From NCBI GenBank assembly GCA_014381925.1, contig JACNKR010000071.1, positions 1-49,088 on the forward strand: a stretch of 49,088 nucleotides of DNA, in the 5' to 3' direction. Below are positions 17,336-25,346 of the stretch, piece by piece. The translations under genes and the position numbers were made by a program. The notes below the pieces were generated by a model. That model was not told the DNA's origin, searched no databases, and saw only the letters and a list, made by a program, of their open reading frames with translations. Origin of the DNA: Fidelibacterota bacterium. GTDB lineage: Bacteria > Fidelibacterota > Marinisomatia > SCGC-AAA003-L08 > GCA-2689995. Numbering within the stretch: the first letter of the stretch is position 1; every line of letters begins with the position of its first letter.

Positions 17336-18685
17336 TTGGAAAATAATTCAATAGAATTGCATAATAAATTAGATTCAATTAATAAGAAGTATTTCATTGA
17401 AACCTATGGTTGTCAAATGAATGTATATGATTCAGAACTTGTCGCAACTCAATTAGAAAATTCAGGATTTGAAAAAACAGAAAATATTGAAATTGCAGAT
17501 GCTATTTTTCTAAATACATGTGCTATACGAGATAAGGCTGAAGAAACTGTACATAATCGATTGTCAAATTTGCATAATTTGAAAAAGAAAAAACCCGGAA
17601 TGATTCTAGGTGTATTAGGGTGTATGGCTCAAAATTTAAAAAATGAATTATTAGAATCTAAACCATTTGTTGATGTGATTTTAGGTCCAGATTCATATCG
17701 ACGGATTCCTGAATTAATTCAGTCTCGAACTCAAGAAAATAACAATATTGTTGATACAAAATTATCAAAATTTGAAGTGTATGAAGATTTATATCCATCA
17801 AGAAATGAAGGAATAAATGCATGGATTTCTATAATGCGTGGATGTGATAAGTTTTGTACTTTTTGTATTGTACCGTTTACAAGAGGGCGAGAACGAAGTA
17901 GTTCAATAGAAAGTATAGTTGAAGAAGCAAAAAAATGTGTAGCAGAGGGTTTTATTGAAATTACACTATTAGGTCAAAATGTAAATTCATATCGAACTCC
18001 AGAAGGTGCATTTCCTGAATTATTAAAAGAAATTGCAGTAATACCCGGTGTTAAGCGTATTCGTTATACCTCACCGCACCCTCAAGATATTGATGATGAT
18101 TTGTTACAAGTAATGAAAGATTTTGACAATATTTGTAATCACATTCATTTACCATTACAGGCTGGGGCTGATCGAATTTTAAAGCGAATGAATAGAACTT
18201 ATACGAAAGTAGAGTTTTTAAATTTAGTCGATAAAATTCGTAAATATATGCCTGATTGTTCATTATCTACAGATGTAATTGTAGGATTCCCTGGTGAGAC
18301 CGATGATGAATTTTTAGAGACTTTAGATGTAATAGAAAAAGTTGAATTTAATAGTGCTTTTATGTTTAAATATTCATCACGACCCGGTACAAAAGCATCC
18401 GAATATACAGACCAAATTGATGAAAATATTAAACAAACAAGACTTGAGTCATTAATTTTATTACAAAAAGAAAAGACCTTGATTGCAAATAAAAAATTGG
18501 TTGGTACTGTACAAGAAGTCATTGTTGAAAAAGAAAGCAAAAAATCTGAACATCAATGGGCTGGGCGTACAAATGGAAATACATGGGTTGTTTTTGATAA
18601 ATCTAATGAATCAATTAAAGATATTATTAAAGTTTTAATCACCGATGCACGAGGCATCACATTATTTGGACAGAGAGAGAATTAA
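17336..18685 (+). CDS. miaB: tRNA-2-methylthio-N6-dimethylallyladenosine synthase
   Basis: Radical-SAM methylthiotransferase acting on i6A37 of tRNAs. The N-terminal UPF0004 domain carries three Fe-S cysteines (ETYGCQMN, LNTCAIRDKAEE, LGCMAQ). The radical-SAM triad is Cys170, Cys174 and Cys177 in RGCDKFCTFCIVPFTRG. The C-terminal TRAM domain ends with GRTNGNTWVVFDK. The 449-residue length is normal. The only usable start is TTG at 17336; the first ATG lies inside the Fe-S motif, so it cannot be the start. It is the first gene of a run continuing into LapA, LapB and SPOR genes. Confidence 0.93.
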   Translation: MENNSIELHNKLDSINKKYFIETYGCQMNVYDSELVATQLENSGFEKTENIEIADAIFLNTCAIRDKAEETVHNRLSNLHNLKKKKPGMILGVLGCMAQNLKNELLESKPFVDVILGPDSYRRIPELIQSRTQENNNIVDTKLSKFEVYEDLYPSRNEGINAWISIMRGCDKFCTFCIVPFTRGRERSSSIESIVEEAKKCVAEGFIEITLLGQNVNSYRTPEGAFPELLKEIAVIPGVKRIRYTSPHPQDIDDDLLQVMKDFDNICNHIHLPLQAGADRILKRMNRTYTKVEFLNLVDKIRKYMPDCSLSTDVIVGFPGETDDEFLETLDVIEKVEFNSAFMFKYSSRPGTKASEYTDQIDENIKQTRLESLILLQKEKTLIANKKLVGTVQEVIVEKESKKSEHQWAGRTNGNTWVVFDKSNESIKDIIKVLITDARGITLFGQREN

Positions 18686-19024
18686 ATGAGATTAATAAAA
18701 TCACTATTAGGTATTATAATTTTAGTCGGAGCTGCATTTTTTTTATATCAAAACCAGGTAATTAACCCTGATGATTTAACAATTTGGCTTTATTATGGAA
18801 AAGAAGTTACATTAAAATTACCTGTAATTATTGCATTATCATTTCTTACGGGTGCAATAATCGGATTATTATTATCCGCAATTCAAATTATTTCTCATAA
18901 AACTGAAATTATGTCATTAAAGTCCGAAAAACGAAAATTACAAGTTGAATTAGATACATTAAGAAATCAAGCAATATCAGATGATATTGAAATAAAAGAC
19001 GCTTCTGAAAATATAGAATTATGA
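18686..19024 (+). CDS. LapA-domain membrane protein
   Basis: 112 residues with two transmembrane helices (about 4-21 and 46-70) and a C-terminal coiled-coil-like tail, SLKSEKRKLQVELDTL. This is the layout of LapA (formerly DUF1049), which works with LapB in regulating lipopolysaccharide synthesis. The next gene encodes a LapB-like TPR protein and overlaps this one by four bases (ATGA), the same order as in E. coli. The start directly follows the miaB stop. Confidence 0.8.
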   Translation: MRLIKSLLGIIILVGAAFFLYQNQVINPDDLTIWLYYGKEVTLKLPVIIALSFLTGAIIGLLLSAIQIISHKTEIMSLKSEKRKLQVELDTLRNQAISDDIEIKDASENIEL

Positions 19025-20250
19025 ATACTCCTTTATTAATATTATTAGTTTTAATTGCGATTGGTGGGGGAGTTTATTATTATATCAGTCTTCGGCCGGG
19101 GAGTAAATCTTCACTTAAAGAATCTTATTCTGAAGGATTAGACTTATTAGTTTCAGGACAACGAAAAGAAGCGTATCAACATTTCAAAACAATAGTTCAA
19201 CATGATACCAATAATGTAAAAGCCTATATTAAATTAGGACAAGTAATTCGTGAAGGTGGTAATCCAACCCAAGCGTTAAAGATTCATAAAAATTTAACAA
19301 TTCGTTCAAAAATTACAACCTTTGAAAAAATTGAACTTCACAAGAATTTATCCCTTGATTATGCTGATTTAGGAAATTTAGAAAATGCAATTTCTGAAGC
19401 AGAAAATATATTAAACTTAAATAAAACGAGTGAATGGGCTTTATCTCATTTAATCGATTTTTATAAAAAGAAAGAAAACTGGGGGAAAGCCAGTGAATAT
19501 TTGCATCAATATCAAGAAGTAACAAAAACACAAGATTCACACCTTGTTGGATTATATAAAATTCAAGAAGGCCGAATTGCATTAAAAAATAAAGAGTTCC
19601 AAAAATCTAGAGAATTATTGGAAGACAGCTTGAAAATTGATTCAGATTTATCTTCTGGATATTTATTTTTAGGAAATTCTTTTGCAGATGAAAGTGAAAT
19701 TGCATATAAAAAAGCAATGGATATTGATGATAAAGAGTTTCAGACTCAAGATGAAAAACAAGAATATGTTGAATTTGTTCAATTAGCAAAACAGCAATTA
19801 GCAAGAGCTATTCCAATGTGGGTTCAATTTACAGAACGAGAGTCGGAGCAATCATGGTTAGTATTACCTAAAATAAAAGATGCGCTTTTTGCATTAAATC
19901 GCTTTAATGAAATTGAAGAAGTACTTAAGAAAATTCTAAAAAATGATGCAGATAACGTAGATGCAATTTCTTCGCTTGCTGATTTTTATAATCAGAAAGG
20001 TAGTCGTAAAGAAGCTATTGATATGATTTCATTTGCAATTGAAAAAGAGCCTGATTCATTAATTGCCAATGTAATTCGATTAAAACTTTCAACTTATAAA
20101 GGTGATTTAAATGAAGTTCGGAAAGATTGTGATAATTTAATTTCATTGTTTATGAAAGAAGTTTATCAGCAAATGAATTCACATAATGTGAAAGGTGATA
20201 TTGATTGGCTTGAAAAAAATAGTCCAAAAGGAACATCAATTCAAGCATGA
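19021..20250 (+). CDS. LapB-like membrane-anchored TPR protein
   Basis: 409 residues. An N-terminal helix (about 3-23) is followed by a short linker and many tetratricopeptide-type helical repeats (about 30-375), e.g. SEGLDLLVSGQRKEAYQHF and YIKLGQVIREGGNPTQALKI. In E. coli, LapB binds LapA and the protease FtsH to control LpxC. The typical C-terminal rubredoxin-like zinc domain is absent here, since no cysteine pairs are seen, so the assignment rests on topology, TPRs and adjacency to a LapA gene. It overlaps the next gene by four bases. Confidence 0.72.
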   Translation: MNTPLLILLVLIAIGGGVYYYISLRPGSKSSLKESYSEGLDLLVSGQRKEAYQHFKTIVQHDTNNVKAYIKLGQVIREGGNPTQALKIHKNLTIRSKITTFEKIELHKNLSLDYADLGNLENAISEAENILNLNKTSEWALSHLIDFYKKKENWGKASEYLHQYQEVTKTQDSHLVGLYKIQEGRIALKNKEFQKSRELLEDSLKIDSDLSSGYLFLGNSFADESEIAYKKAMDIDDKEFQTQDEKQEYVEFVQLAKQQLARAIPMWVQFTERESEQSWLVLPKIKDALFALNRFNEIEEVLKKILKNDADNVDAISSLADFYNQKGSRKEAIDMISFAIEKEPDSLIANVIRLKLSTYKGDLNEVRKDCDNLISLFMKEVYQQMNSHNVKGDIDWLEKNSPKGTSIQA

Positions 20251-21002
20251 AATTAATATTGCCATTTTTAATAATGGTATTCACAATTGTTTCAGCATAT
20301 CCAATTCAATCTTTGCGAGAGCATGTAATTTCTGGAAATTTAGATTATGTGAACCGATATATTCAAAATTTATCAGAAAGAGAAATAAATCAACCTGATT
20401 TTCAATTTTTAAATGGTTATATGATAATTGATGGAAATGAATCTGCTCACATTTTTTCTAAAATAGAATTAACAGATTTATCTGGTCATTTAGCACCGGT
20501 ATTCTTGTATAAAAAAGGAAACTTTCATTTTGTAAATAATGAATTTAATCTTGCTATAGAGCCATTAAAGAGTTTAATTAAAAAATATGATACATCCGAT
20601 TATATTTCACCTTCAATCTCTTTGATAATTAATTCATATTTAAATTTAGGACGTCCTGATTCTGCTAATTATATTTTAGAATGGGCAAATAATAACATTG
20701 CTAATTTTTCATCCAATAAAAAAATATCATCTTCTTCAAAAATTGAAACGGTAAATTATCAACCTAAAGGTAAATTTACAATTCAGATCGGTGCATTTGG
20801 CAAAAAAATCAATGCGAATCAATCCATTAATAAATACAAAAAATCAGGATATCAATTACGAATTGATGAAATAAATGTAAATGGTAAAACACTTTTTGCA
20901 GTTAGATATGGTTATTACCAGTCTAAAAAAGAAGCAGGGGAAATACAGAAAAAAATTAAAAAGGATTTAGCAATCACAACTTACTTAAGAAAGTTAGAAT
21001 AG
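20247..21002 (+). CDS. SPOR-domain exported protein
   Basis: 251 residues. The N-terminus has a signal peptide (about residues 1-17, ending near VSAYP). The middle is helical and TPR-like (NLAIEPLKSLIKKYD). The last ~75 residues form a SPOR domain: GKFTIQIGAFGKKINANQS to FAVRYGYYQSKKEAGEIQKK. SPOR domains bind denuded peptidoglycan at division sites. It is probably periplasmic or outer-membrane associated and co-expressed with the LapA/LapB-like genes (ATGA overlap). Confidence 0.8.
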   Translation: MKLILPFLIMVFTIVSAYPIQSLREHVISGNLDYVNRYIQNLSEREINQPDFQFLNGYMIIDGNESAHIFSKIELTDLSGHLAPVFLYKKGNFHFVNNEFNLAIEPLKSLIKKYDTSDYISPSISLIINSYLNLGRPDSANYILEWANNNIANFSSNKKISSSSKIETVNYQPKGKFTIQIGAFGKKINANQSINKYKKSGYQLRIDEINVNGKTLFAVRYGYYQSKKEAGEIQKKIKKDLAITTYLRKLE

Positions 21003-21053
21003 GTAATTGTTTTTGGTAAATAAAAGACAGTTTACTATTGTTTATTTAAAATT

Positions 21054-21146
21054 GGAAGCGAATGTGTTCCTGGTGGACACCTCAGTCTTCAAAGCTGTTT
21101 GAGGGGCAGAAATGTCTTTGGTGAGTTCGATTCTCACACGCTTCCG
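21054..21146 (+). tRNA. selC: tRNA-Sec (UCA anticodon)
   Basis: Selenocysteine tRNA. Anticodon TCA lies at 21089-21091 in the loop CTTCAAA. The acceptor stem is GGAAGCG (21054-21060) with CGCTTCC (21139-21145), followed by discriminator G; an eighth pair would be an A-A mismatch. The D-arm has a six-pair stem (GTGTTC with GGACAC) and small loop, a tRNA-Sec hallmark. A long variable arm (about 21100-21119) and T-arm GTGAG/TTCGATT/CTCAC follow. It starts with GGAAG as bacterial selC genes do. CCA is not encoded. A suppressor tRNA is unlikely given the long D-stem and variable arm. Confidence 0.93.
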
Positions 21147-21152
21147 CAAAAT

Positions 21153-21183
21153 AAAAAAGCCTCACAATTTATGAGGCTTTTTT
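21153..21183 (+). terminator. Rho-independent terminator after tRNA-Sec
   Basis: Perfect 12-pair stem AAAAAAGCCTCA / TGAGGCTTTTTT with a seven-base loop, ending in six Ts. It lies six bases after the tRNA. Confidence 0.92.
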
Positions 21184-21190
21184 ATCAACT

Positions 21191-21325
21191 TTAATATTTT
21201 ATCAATACTCTATTTTTATTATTTGTTTGTAATTCAGGTGTTTGTTCTCTATCTAACATTCCAGCCATTTCGGAAACATGTTCATTGATATAATTTCCTA
21301 ATTCACTAATTGTTAAATAATAATA
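21191..21325 (-). pseudogene. Relic of a caspase-like (C14) peptidase C-terminus
   Basis: Read on the minus strand, about 45 codons encode LTISELGNYINEHVSEMAGM followed by LDREQTPELQ and a stop at 21191-21193. This resembles the end of caspase-fold (peptidase C14) proteins, where an EL.YV...V pattern is followed by a QTP motif. The frame is closed upstream by a stop codon at 21326-21328, and no catalytic His or Cys part is present. It is interpreted as a decayed fragment; the family match is by eye. Confidence 0.4.
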
Positions 21326-21496
21326 TTAATAAAAATCCATAAACGATAATATACAATAAATTATTCAGTAAAAAGGCTTCTGAAATAAATTGATATTCGT
21401 AAATTATTAAAGTAGCGAAAGATAATGTATTATATATTTGCAAACATAAATTTTCTAAAATTATTTATTGTCTTGTGAATTAAATATTGGGTTTAA

Positions 21497-21586
21497 ATGA
21501 ATTTATATCCAAAAAACTTGCACTATCTAATTAATCAGGATGAATGTGTAATTATTACAGACTTCCTTCTTTTAAAAATATTATGA
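21497..21586 (+). pseudogene. Relic of an acyl-CoA synthetase (AMP-binding) gene
   Basis: A 29-codon frame reading NLYPKNLHYLINQDECVIIT then DFLLLKIL resembles the segment of fatty-acid CoA ligases around RL.PE.L.YI.NHAED..I..D..LLPLLE. It is far too short to be a gene and is flanked by stops. Between this and the caspase-like relic (21326-21496) I see only AT-rich sequence. The whole 400-base gap looks like decaying DNA before the esterase gene. Confidence 0.35.
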
Positions 21587-21598
21587 TTGGAAATTAAA

Positions 21599-22711
21599 AT
21601 GTTTAAACAAATCATTTTTTTAATTAGCTTTACATTTTTAGTAAGTCAAGATTGTGTAGATAATCGCTATCTTGAAGAAATTTTTGAAATTGAAGTAGAA
21701 ACTTGGATAGAATATGGTGAAAATGTAAATGATACTTGGGGTTTTCCTACAACGGAACAATTGTATTTGGATGTTTATCAGCCAATAAATGATGAATTAG
21801 AAAACCGTCCACTCGCGATATTTTTATTTGGTGGTGCATTTATGTATGGTAATAGAACATCTCCAGATATTGTAGCACTTTGTGAAGGTTATGCAAAGCG
21901 TGGCTATGTTACAGCAGCAATAGATTATCGTCTAACTCCGTCTTTAGCAATTGATAATTCAGAAGAAAATGTATATTCAGCGGTAGTAAAGGGGGTACAC
22001 GATTTTAAAGGAGCAATACGGTATTTTAGAAAAAGTATGAATGAAGGAAATGAATACAAATTAGATCCAACACGAATTTATGGAGGTGGCACATCAGCGG
22101 GATCAATAGCTACAATTCATTCTGCATATTTAAGTGAGAATGATGCAATTCCAGAATTAATATTAAATATTGTAGATAGTGCAGGAGGAATTGAAGGTGA
22201 AAGTGGAAATCCAGGATTTAGCTCTGAAATTCACGGTGTAATTAATTTATGTGGTGGTATTGGTGATGTAAATTGGATTGATGAAAATGACTCTCCTATT
22301 GTCAGTCTACATGGAACACTTGATGCAACTATCCCTTTTGAAGGAGGAATAAATTTACTTGGAGTCTATACGGAAGGGAGCGGTTCAATCCATAACCGTA
22401 TGATAGAATTAGGCAATGCCTCTGCTCTTTTTACAGATATTGGGGGTGGACATTGTGATTTTATTTCTGATATGGATTTTGTAAATCAGTTTACAAGTGA
22501 ATTTATGTATGACCATGTTTGTTCTACTGATTTTATTATTATTGGAGATCTTAATGGAGATGATTTAACAAATGTCATAGATATTATAATTACAATTAAT
22601 TTAATATTAGATAATGAATTTGATGAAAATGCTGATTTAAATTTTGATGAACAAATTAATGTGTTAGATATTTTATTAATTGTAAATATTATTTTAGAAT
22701 CAAATATCTAA
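21599..22711 (+). CDS. Secreted alpha/beta-hydrolase (esterase) with dockerin tail
   Basis: 370 residues from ATG 21599 (an in-frame TTG at 21587 is less likely). The signal peptide FKQIIFLISFTFLVS leads the protein. The esterase fold is shown by an oxyanion-type FLFGGAFMYGN, nucleophile Ser166 in GGGTSAGSI, Asp242 in HGTLDATIPF and His285 in GGGHCDF. Residues ~315-370 form a dockerin type I pair: GDLNGDDLTNVIDII and ADLNFDEQINVLDILLIVNI. The substrate is unknown; carboxylester or polysaccharide ester are possible. The tail DNA is nearly identical to that of the FISUMP gene at 24 kb. No T9SS sorting domain is present. Confidence 0.85.
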   Translation: MFKQIIFLISFTFLVSQDCVDNRYLEEIFEIEVETWIEYGENVNDTWGFPTTEQLYLDVYQPINDELENRPLAIFLFGGAFMYGNRTSPDIVALCEGYAKRGYVTAAIDYRLTPSLAIDNSEENVYSAVVKGVHDFKGAIRYFRKSMNEGNEYKLDPTRIYGGGTSAGSIATIHSAYLSENDAIPELILNIVDSAGGIEGESGNPGFSSEIHGVINLCGGIGDVNWIDENDSPIVSLHGTLDATIPFEGGINLLGVYTEGSGSIHNRMIELGNASALFTDIGGGHCDFISDMDFVNQFTSEFMYDHVCSTDFIIIGDLNGDDLTNVIDIIITINLILDNEFDENADLNFDEQINVLDILLIVNIILESNI

Positions 22712-22824
22712 TGACGGTCATCATGATTTAGAATTAATTTTAAAATATAAATTAACTTTTAGTTAACTTTTAATGAGCGTTGCCCCTCAGACCTTTTTAC
22801 AATAAATTAATAGGAGTAAAATTT

Positions 22825-23964
22825 ATGAAATGTATCTTTTTAAAATTAACCGATTATGTCACATACCATCTGACGACATACAACTTGAATAAACTAAAAA
22901 AATCCATCCTAATATTAGCTATATCTTTTGGATATAGTCAATGGACCCAATCTGAGGGTACTGAAGGCCTTGATATGCAAGCGGTTATATCATATAACAA
23001 TTTTGATTTTGCAGGTGGTGCAACTGGCACCTATCGTTCCTCAGATCAAGCCTTTAGCTTTCAAACATCAAATAATGGCAATGATTCAAATGGTCCTTCT
23101 CGGGCTTATACTTATGATGAATTATATATTTATGTTGGGACAAGTCAAGGAGTATTTAGGAGTGATAACAATGGCGATTCCTGGATTCCAAAAAGCAATG
23201 GATTAACAAGTGGACTAACTCATGCATTAATTAAAGTAAATTCGCGACTATTTCATACCGGACCATTTGGCGTTTCAATGTCTAATAATTTAGGTGAAAA
23301 CTGGACTGCTGCTGGTTTATCTGGATATGATGTTCGATGTATTACCAATATAGAAGATACATTGTTTGTTGGAACGATCGGTGATGGCCTTTTTAAAAGT
23401 ACCGATTGGGGAGAAAATTGGTCTTCTATTAATAATGGAAGTATTTCTTCTAATTTTAGAGCAATTCAAAGTAAAGGTAATATTCTTTTTGCAGGTGGGC
23501 AAAATGGTACTGGTGTTTTTAGATCTACAAATTTTGGGAATAATTGGGAATTACTAACGAATGGTATTTCAAGCGCTGCTTATAGAGGTTTTGCAATAAA
23601 CGACCAATTAATTGTTGCAGGATCAACAGGTGCGGGCGTTTTTTATTCACTTGATAATGGTGATAATTGGTCGGTTATAAATGATGGACTTACCGACCTT
23701 ACTGTCTTTGATCTTGAATTGAATGATAATTATATTATAGCTGCCACACATAACCAAGGTGTTTTCCGTTATGAACTATCAAATATAATTACTTTACTTC
23801 AAGGAGATGTAAATGGTGATGGAATTGTAAATGTGTTAGATATTCTAATGGCCGTTAATTTAATACTCTCAAATGAATACAATAATAATGCGGATATAAA
23901 TTCAGATAGTTTCATCAATGTCTTAGATATTATTTCTATCGTTAATATAATTTTAGGAGAATAA
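22825..23964 (+). CDS. Exported BNR-repeat (beta-propeller) protein with dockerin tail
   Basis: 379 residues from ATG 22825, which follows an aggag ribosome site. A longer TTG reading from 22780 is less plausible. A hydrophobic signal segment (about residues 24-37, ILILAISFGYSQ) follows a somewhat long N-region. The body has about five BNR/Asp-box-like repeats (NNGDSWIPKSNG, NLGENWTAAG, DWGENWSSINNG, NFGNNWELLTNG, DNGDNWSVINDG) forming a probable propeller. The C-terminus is a dockerin pair, GDVNGDGIVNVLDILMAVNL and ADINSDSFINVLDIIS. The ligand is unknown. It lies between two other dockerin-tailed secreted genes. Confidence 0.82.
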   Translation: MKCIFLKLTDYVTYHLTTYNLNKLKKSILILAISFGYSQWTQSEGTEGLDMQAVISYNNFDFAGGATGTYRSSDQAFSFQTSNNGNDSNGPSRAYTYDELYIYVGTSQGVFRSDNNGDSWIPKSNGLTSGLTHALIKVNSRLFHTGPFGVSMSNNLGENWTAAGLSGYDVRCITNIEDTLFVGTIGDGLFKSTDWGENWSSINNGSISSNFRAIQSKGNILFAGGQNGTGVFRSTNFGNNWELLTNGISSAAYRGFAINDQLIVAGSTGAGVFYSLDNGDNWSVINDGLTDLTVFDLELNDNYIIAATHNQGVFRYELSNIITLLQGDVNGDGIVNVLDILMAVNLILSNEYNNNADINSDSFINVLDIISIVNIILGE

Positions 23965-24011
23965 TTATTAATAATAGTAGAAAATTAAATAATCATAAAG
24001 AAAGAAATTAT

Positions 24012-24842
24012 ATGCCTTCCAACTTAAAAATAAACAAACTCATTTCAATTTTCTTATTTTCCACCATTGGCATTTCAGCCTTTTTGATGGCTCAAACAGT
24101 AACGAATCCAATAACGGGCAGAACTTGGATGGATAAAAATTTAGGTGCAGCACAGGTTGCAACTTCATCCACGGATGCAAATGCTTACGGGGATCTATAT
24201 CAATGGGGAAGAAATTCTGATGGTCATGAATCAAGATCTTCTCAAACTGTAAACACTTTATCTAATACTGATAATCCGGGACATTCTAATTTTATTTTAG
24301 CTAATTCGGATTGGAGAAATCCTCCTAACGACAATTTATGGCAAGGAACTACAGGAATTAACAATCCATGTCCTGCAGGATTCAGATTACCAACTGAAGA
24401 AGAATTTGAAGAAGAACGATCAAGTTGGACATCTAACGATGCAAATGGAGCATTCCTTTCTCCTCTTAAATTAACGCTTACTGGAGCAAGGAGCAGAATG
24501 AGTGGTCAAATTGGAAATGTTGGTACATTCGCAGGATACAGAACCAGTACCTTGGATGGATCTTCGTCCTGTAGAGTAATGGGAATTAGTTCAAGTAATG
24601 CATTTATGGGAAATCGGGAGCGAGCAGATGGAAATTGTATAAGATGTATTTTGGATATGGACGATTCTATTCAGGGAGATGTGAATAATGATAATATTGT
24701 AAATGTACTGGATATTATCGCTACTGTAAATTTCATCTTAACAAATAGTTATGATAATAATTCTGATTTAAATTTTGATGAACAAATTAATGTATTAGAT
24801 ATTTTATTAATTGTAAATATTATTTTAGAATCAGAAGCATAA
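24012..24842 (+). CDS. FISUMP-domain secreted protein with dockerin tail
   Basis: 276 residues. The signal peptide ends near FLMAQ (about residue 28). A Fib_succ_major (FISUMP) domain follows: GRTWMDKNLGAAQVATS, YGDLYQWGR, NNPCPAGFRLPTEEEFEEE and NCIRC near residue 215, which together are diagnostic. A dockerin pair (GDVNNDNIVNVLDII and SDLNFDEQINVLDILLIVNI) closes the protein. FISUMP proteins are secreted and often lipid- or surface-linked; their biochemical role is not established. The last ~71 bases match the esterase gene's tail at all but one position. Confidence 0.85.
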   Translation: MPSNLKINKLISIFLFSTIGISAFLMAQTVTNPITGRTWMDKNLGAAQVATSSTDANAYGDLYQWGRNSDGHESRSSQTVNTLSNTDNPGHSNFILANSDWRNPPNDNLWQGTTGINNPCPAGFRLPTEEEFEEERSSWTSNDANGAFLSPLKLTLTGARSRMSGQIGNVGTFAGYRTSTLDGSSSCRVMGISSSNAFMGNRERADGNCIRCILDMDDSIQGDVNNDNIVNVLDIIATVNFILTNSYDNNSDLNFDEQINVLDILLIVNIILESEA

Positions 24843-24845
24843 AAA

Positions 24846-25301
24846 ATGCAATCAAATGCAAATACAGTTATCGAATATTTAAAAAATCTTCCTGTAGATA
24901 GAATTGAGTCGGTAACAAAATTACATGAAACAATTTCTGATAATATACCAAAAGGTTTTGAGTCAATGATGAATTATGGTATGCCAGGGTTTGTTGTTCC
25001 TCATTCTATTTATCCAAATGGTTATCACTGTAATCCTAAATTACCATTACCTTTTATAAATTATGCATCACAAAAGCATTTTATAGCATTATATCATATG
25101 GGAATTTATGCAAATCCTGATTTATTAAAATGGTTTGTTGATGAATATCCTAAATATTGTAATACAAAATTAGATATGGGGAAGAGTTGTATCCGATTTA
25201 AGAAACCAGAAAATATTCCTTTTGAATTAATTGCTAAATTAACTCAAAAAATGACGGTTAATAATTGGATTTCAATTTATGAAGAAAATATAAAGAGATA
25301 A
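24846..25301 (+). CDS. DUF1801 domain-containing protein
   Basis: 151 residues, cytosolic, with the YdhG/DUF1801 pattern: ESMMNYGMPGFVVP, PLPFINYASQKHFIALYHMG and MGKSCIRFKKPENIPFELI. Family members are small, widespread proteins with no firm function (some relate to iron or osmotic responses). It starts three bases after the FISUMP gene but has no signal peptide or dockerin, so it does not belong functionally with the secreted neighbours. Confidence 0.88.
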   Translation: MQSNANTVIEYLKNLPVDRIESVTKLHETISDNIPKGFESMMNYGMPGFVVPHSIYPNGYHCNPKLPLPFINYASQKHFIALYHMGIYANPDLLKWFVDEYPKYCNTKLDMGKSCIRFKKPENIPFELIAKLTQKMTVNNWISIYEENIKR

Positions 25302-25333
25302 ATAGAGGCAAGAAAAATCTTACCTCTATTTAT
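25298..25333. terminator. Bidirectional terminator between convergent genes
   Basis: ATAAATAGAGG (25298-25308) pairs with CCTCTATTTAT (25323-25333), with a further AAGA/TCTT pairing inside. A/T flanks on both sides suit termination of the DUF1801 gene rightward and the C25 gene leftward. Confidence 0.75.
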
Positions 25334-25346
25334 AATAGAAAATTTC

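Noticed and set aside
21587..21598. TTG start for the esterase, four codons upstream
   Set aside because: ATG at 21599 directly begins a normal signal peptide and is the more likely start.
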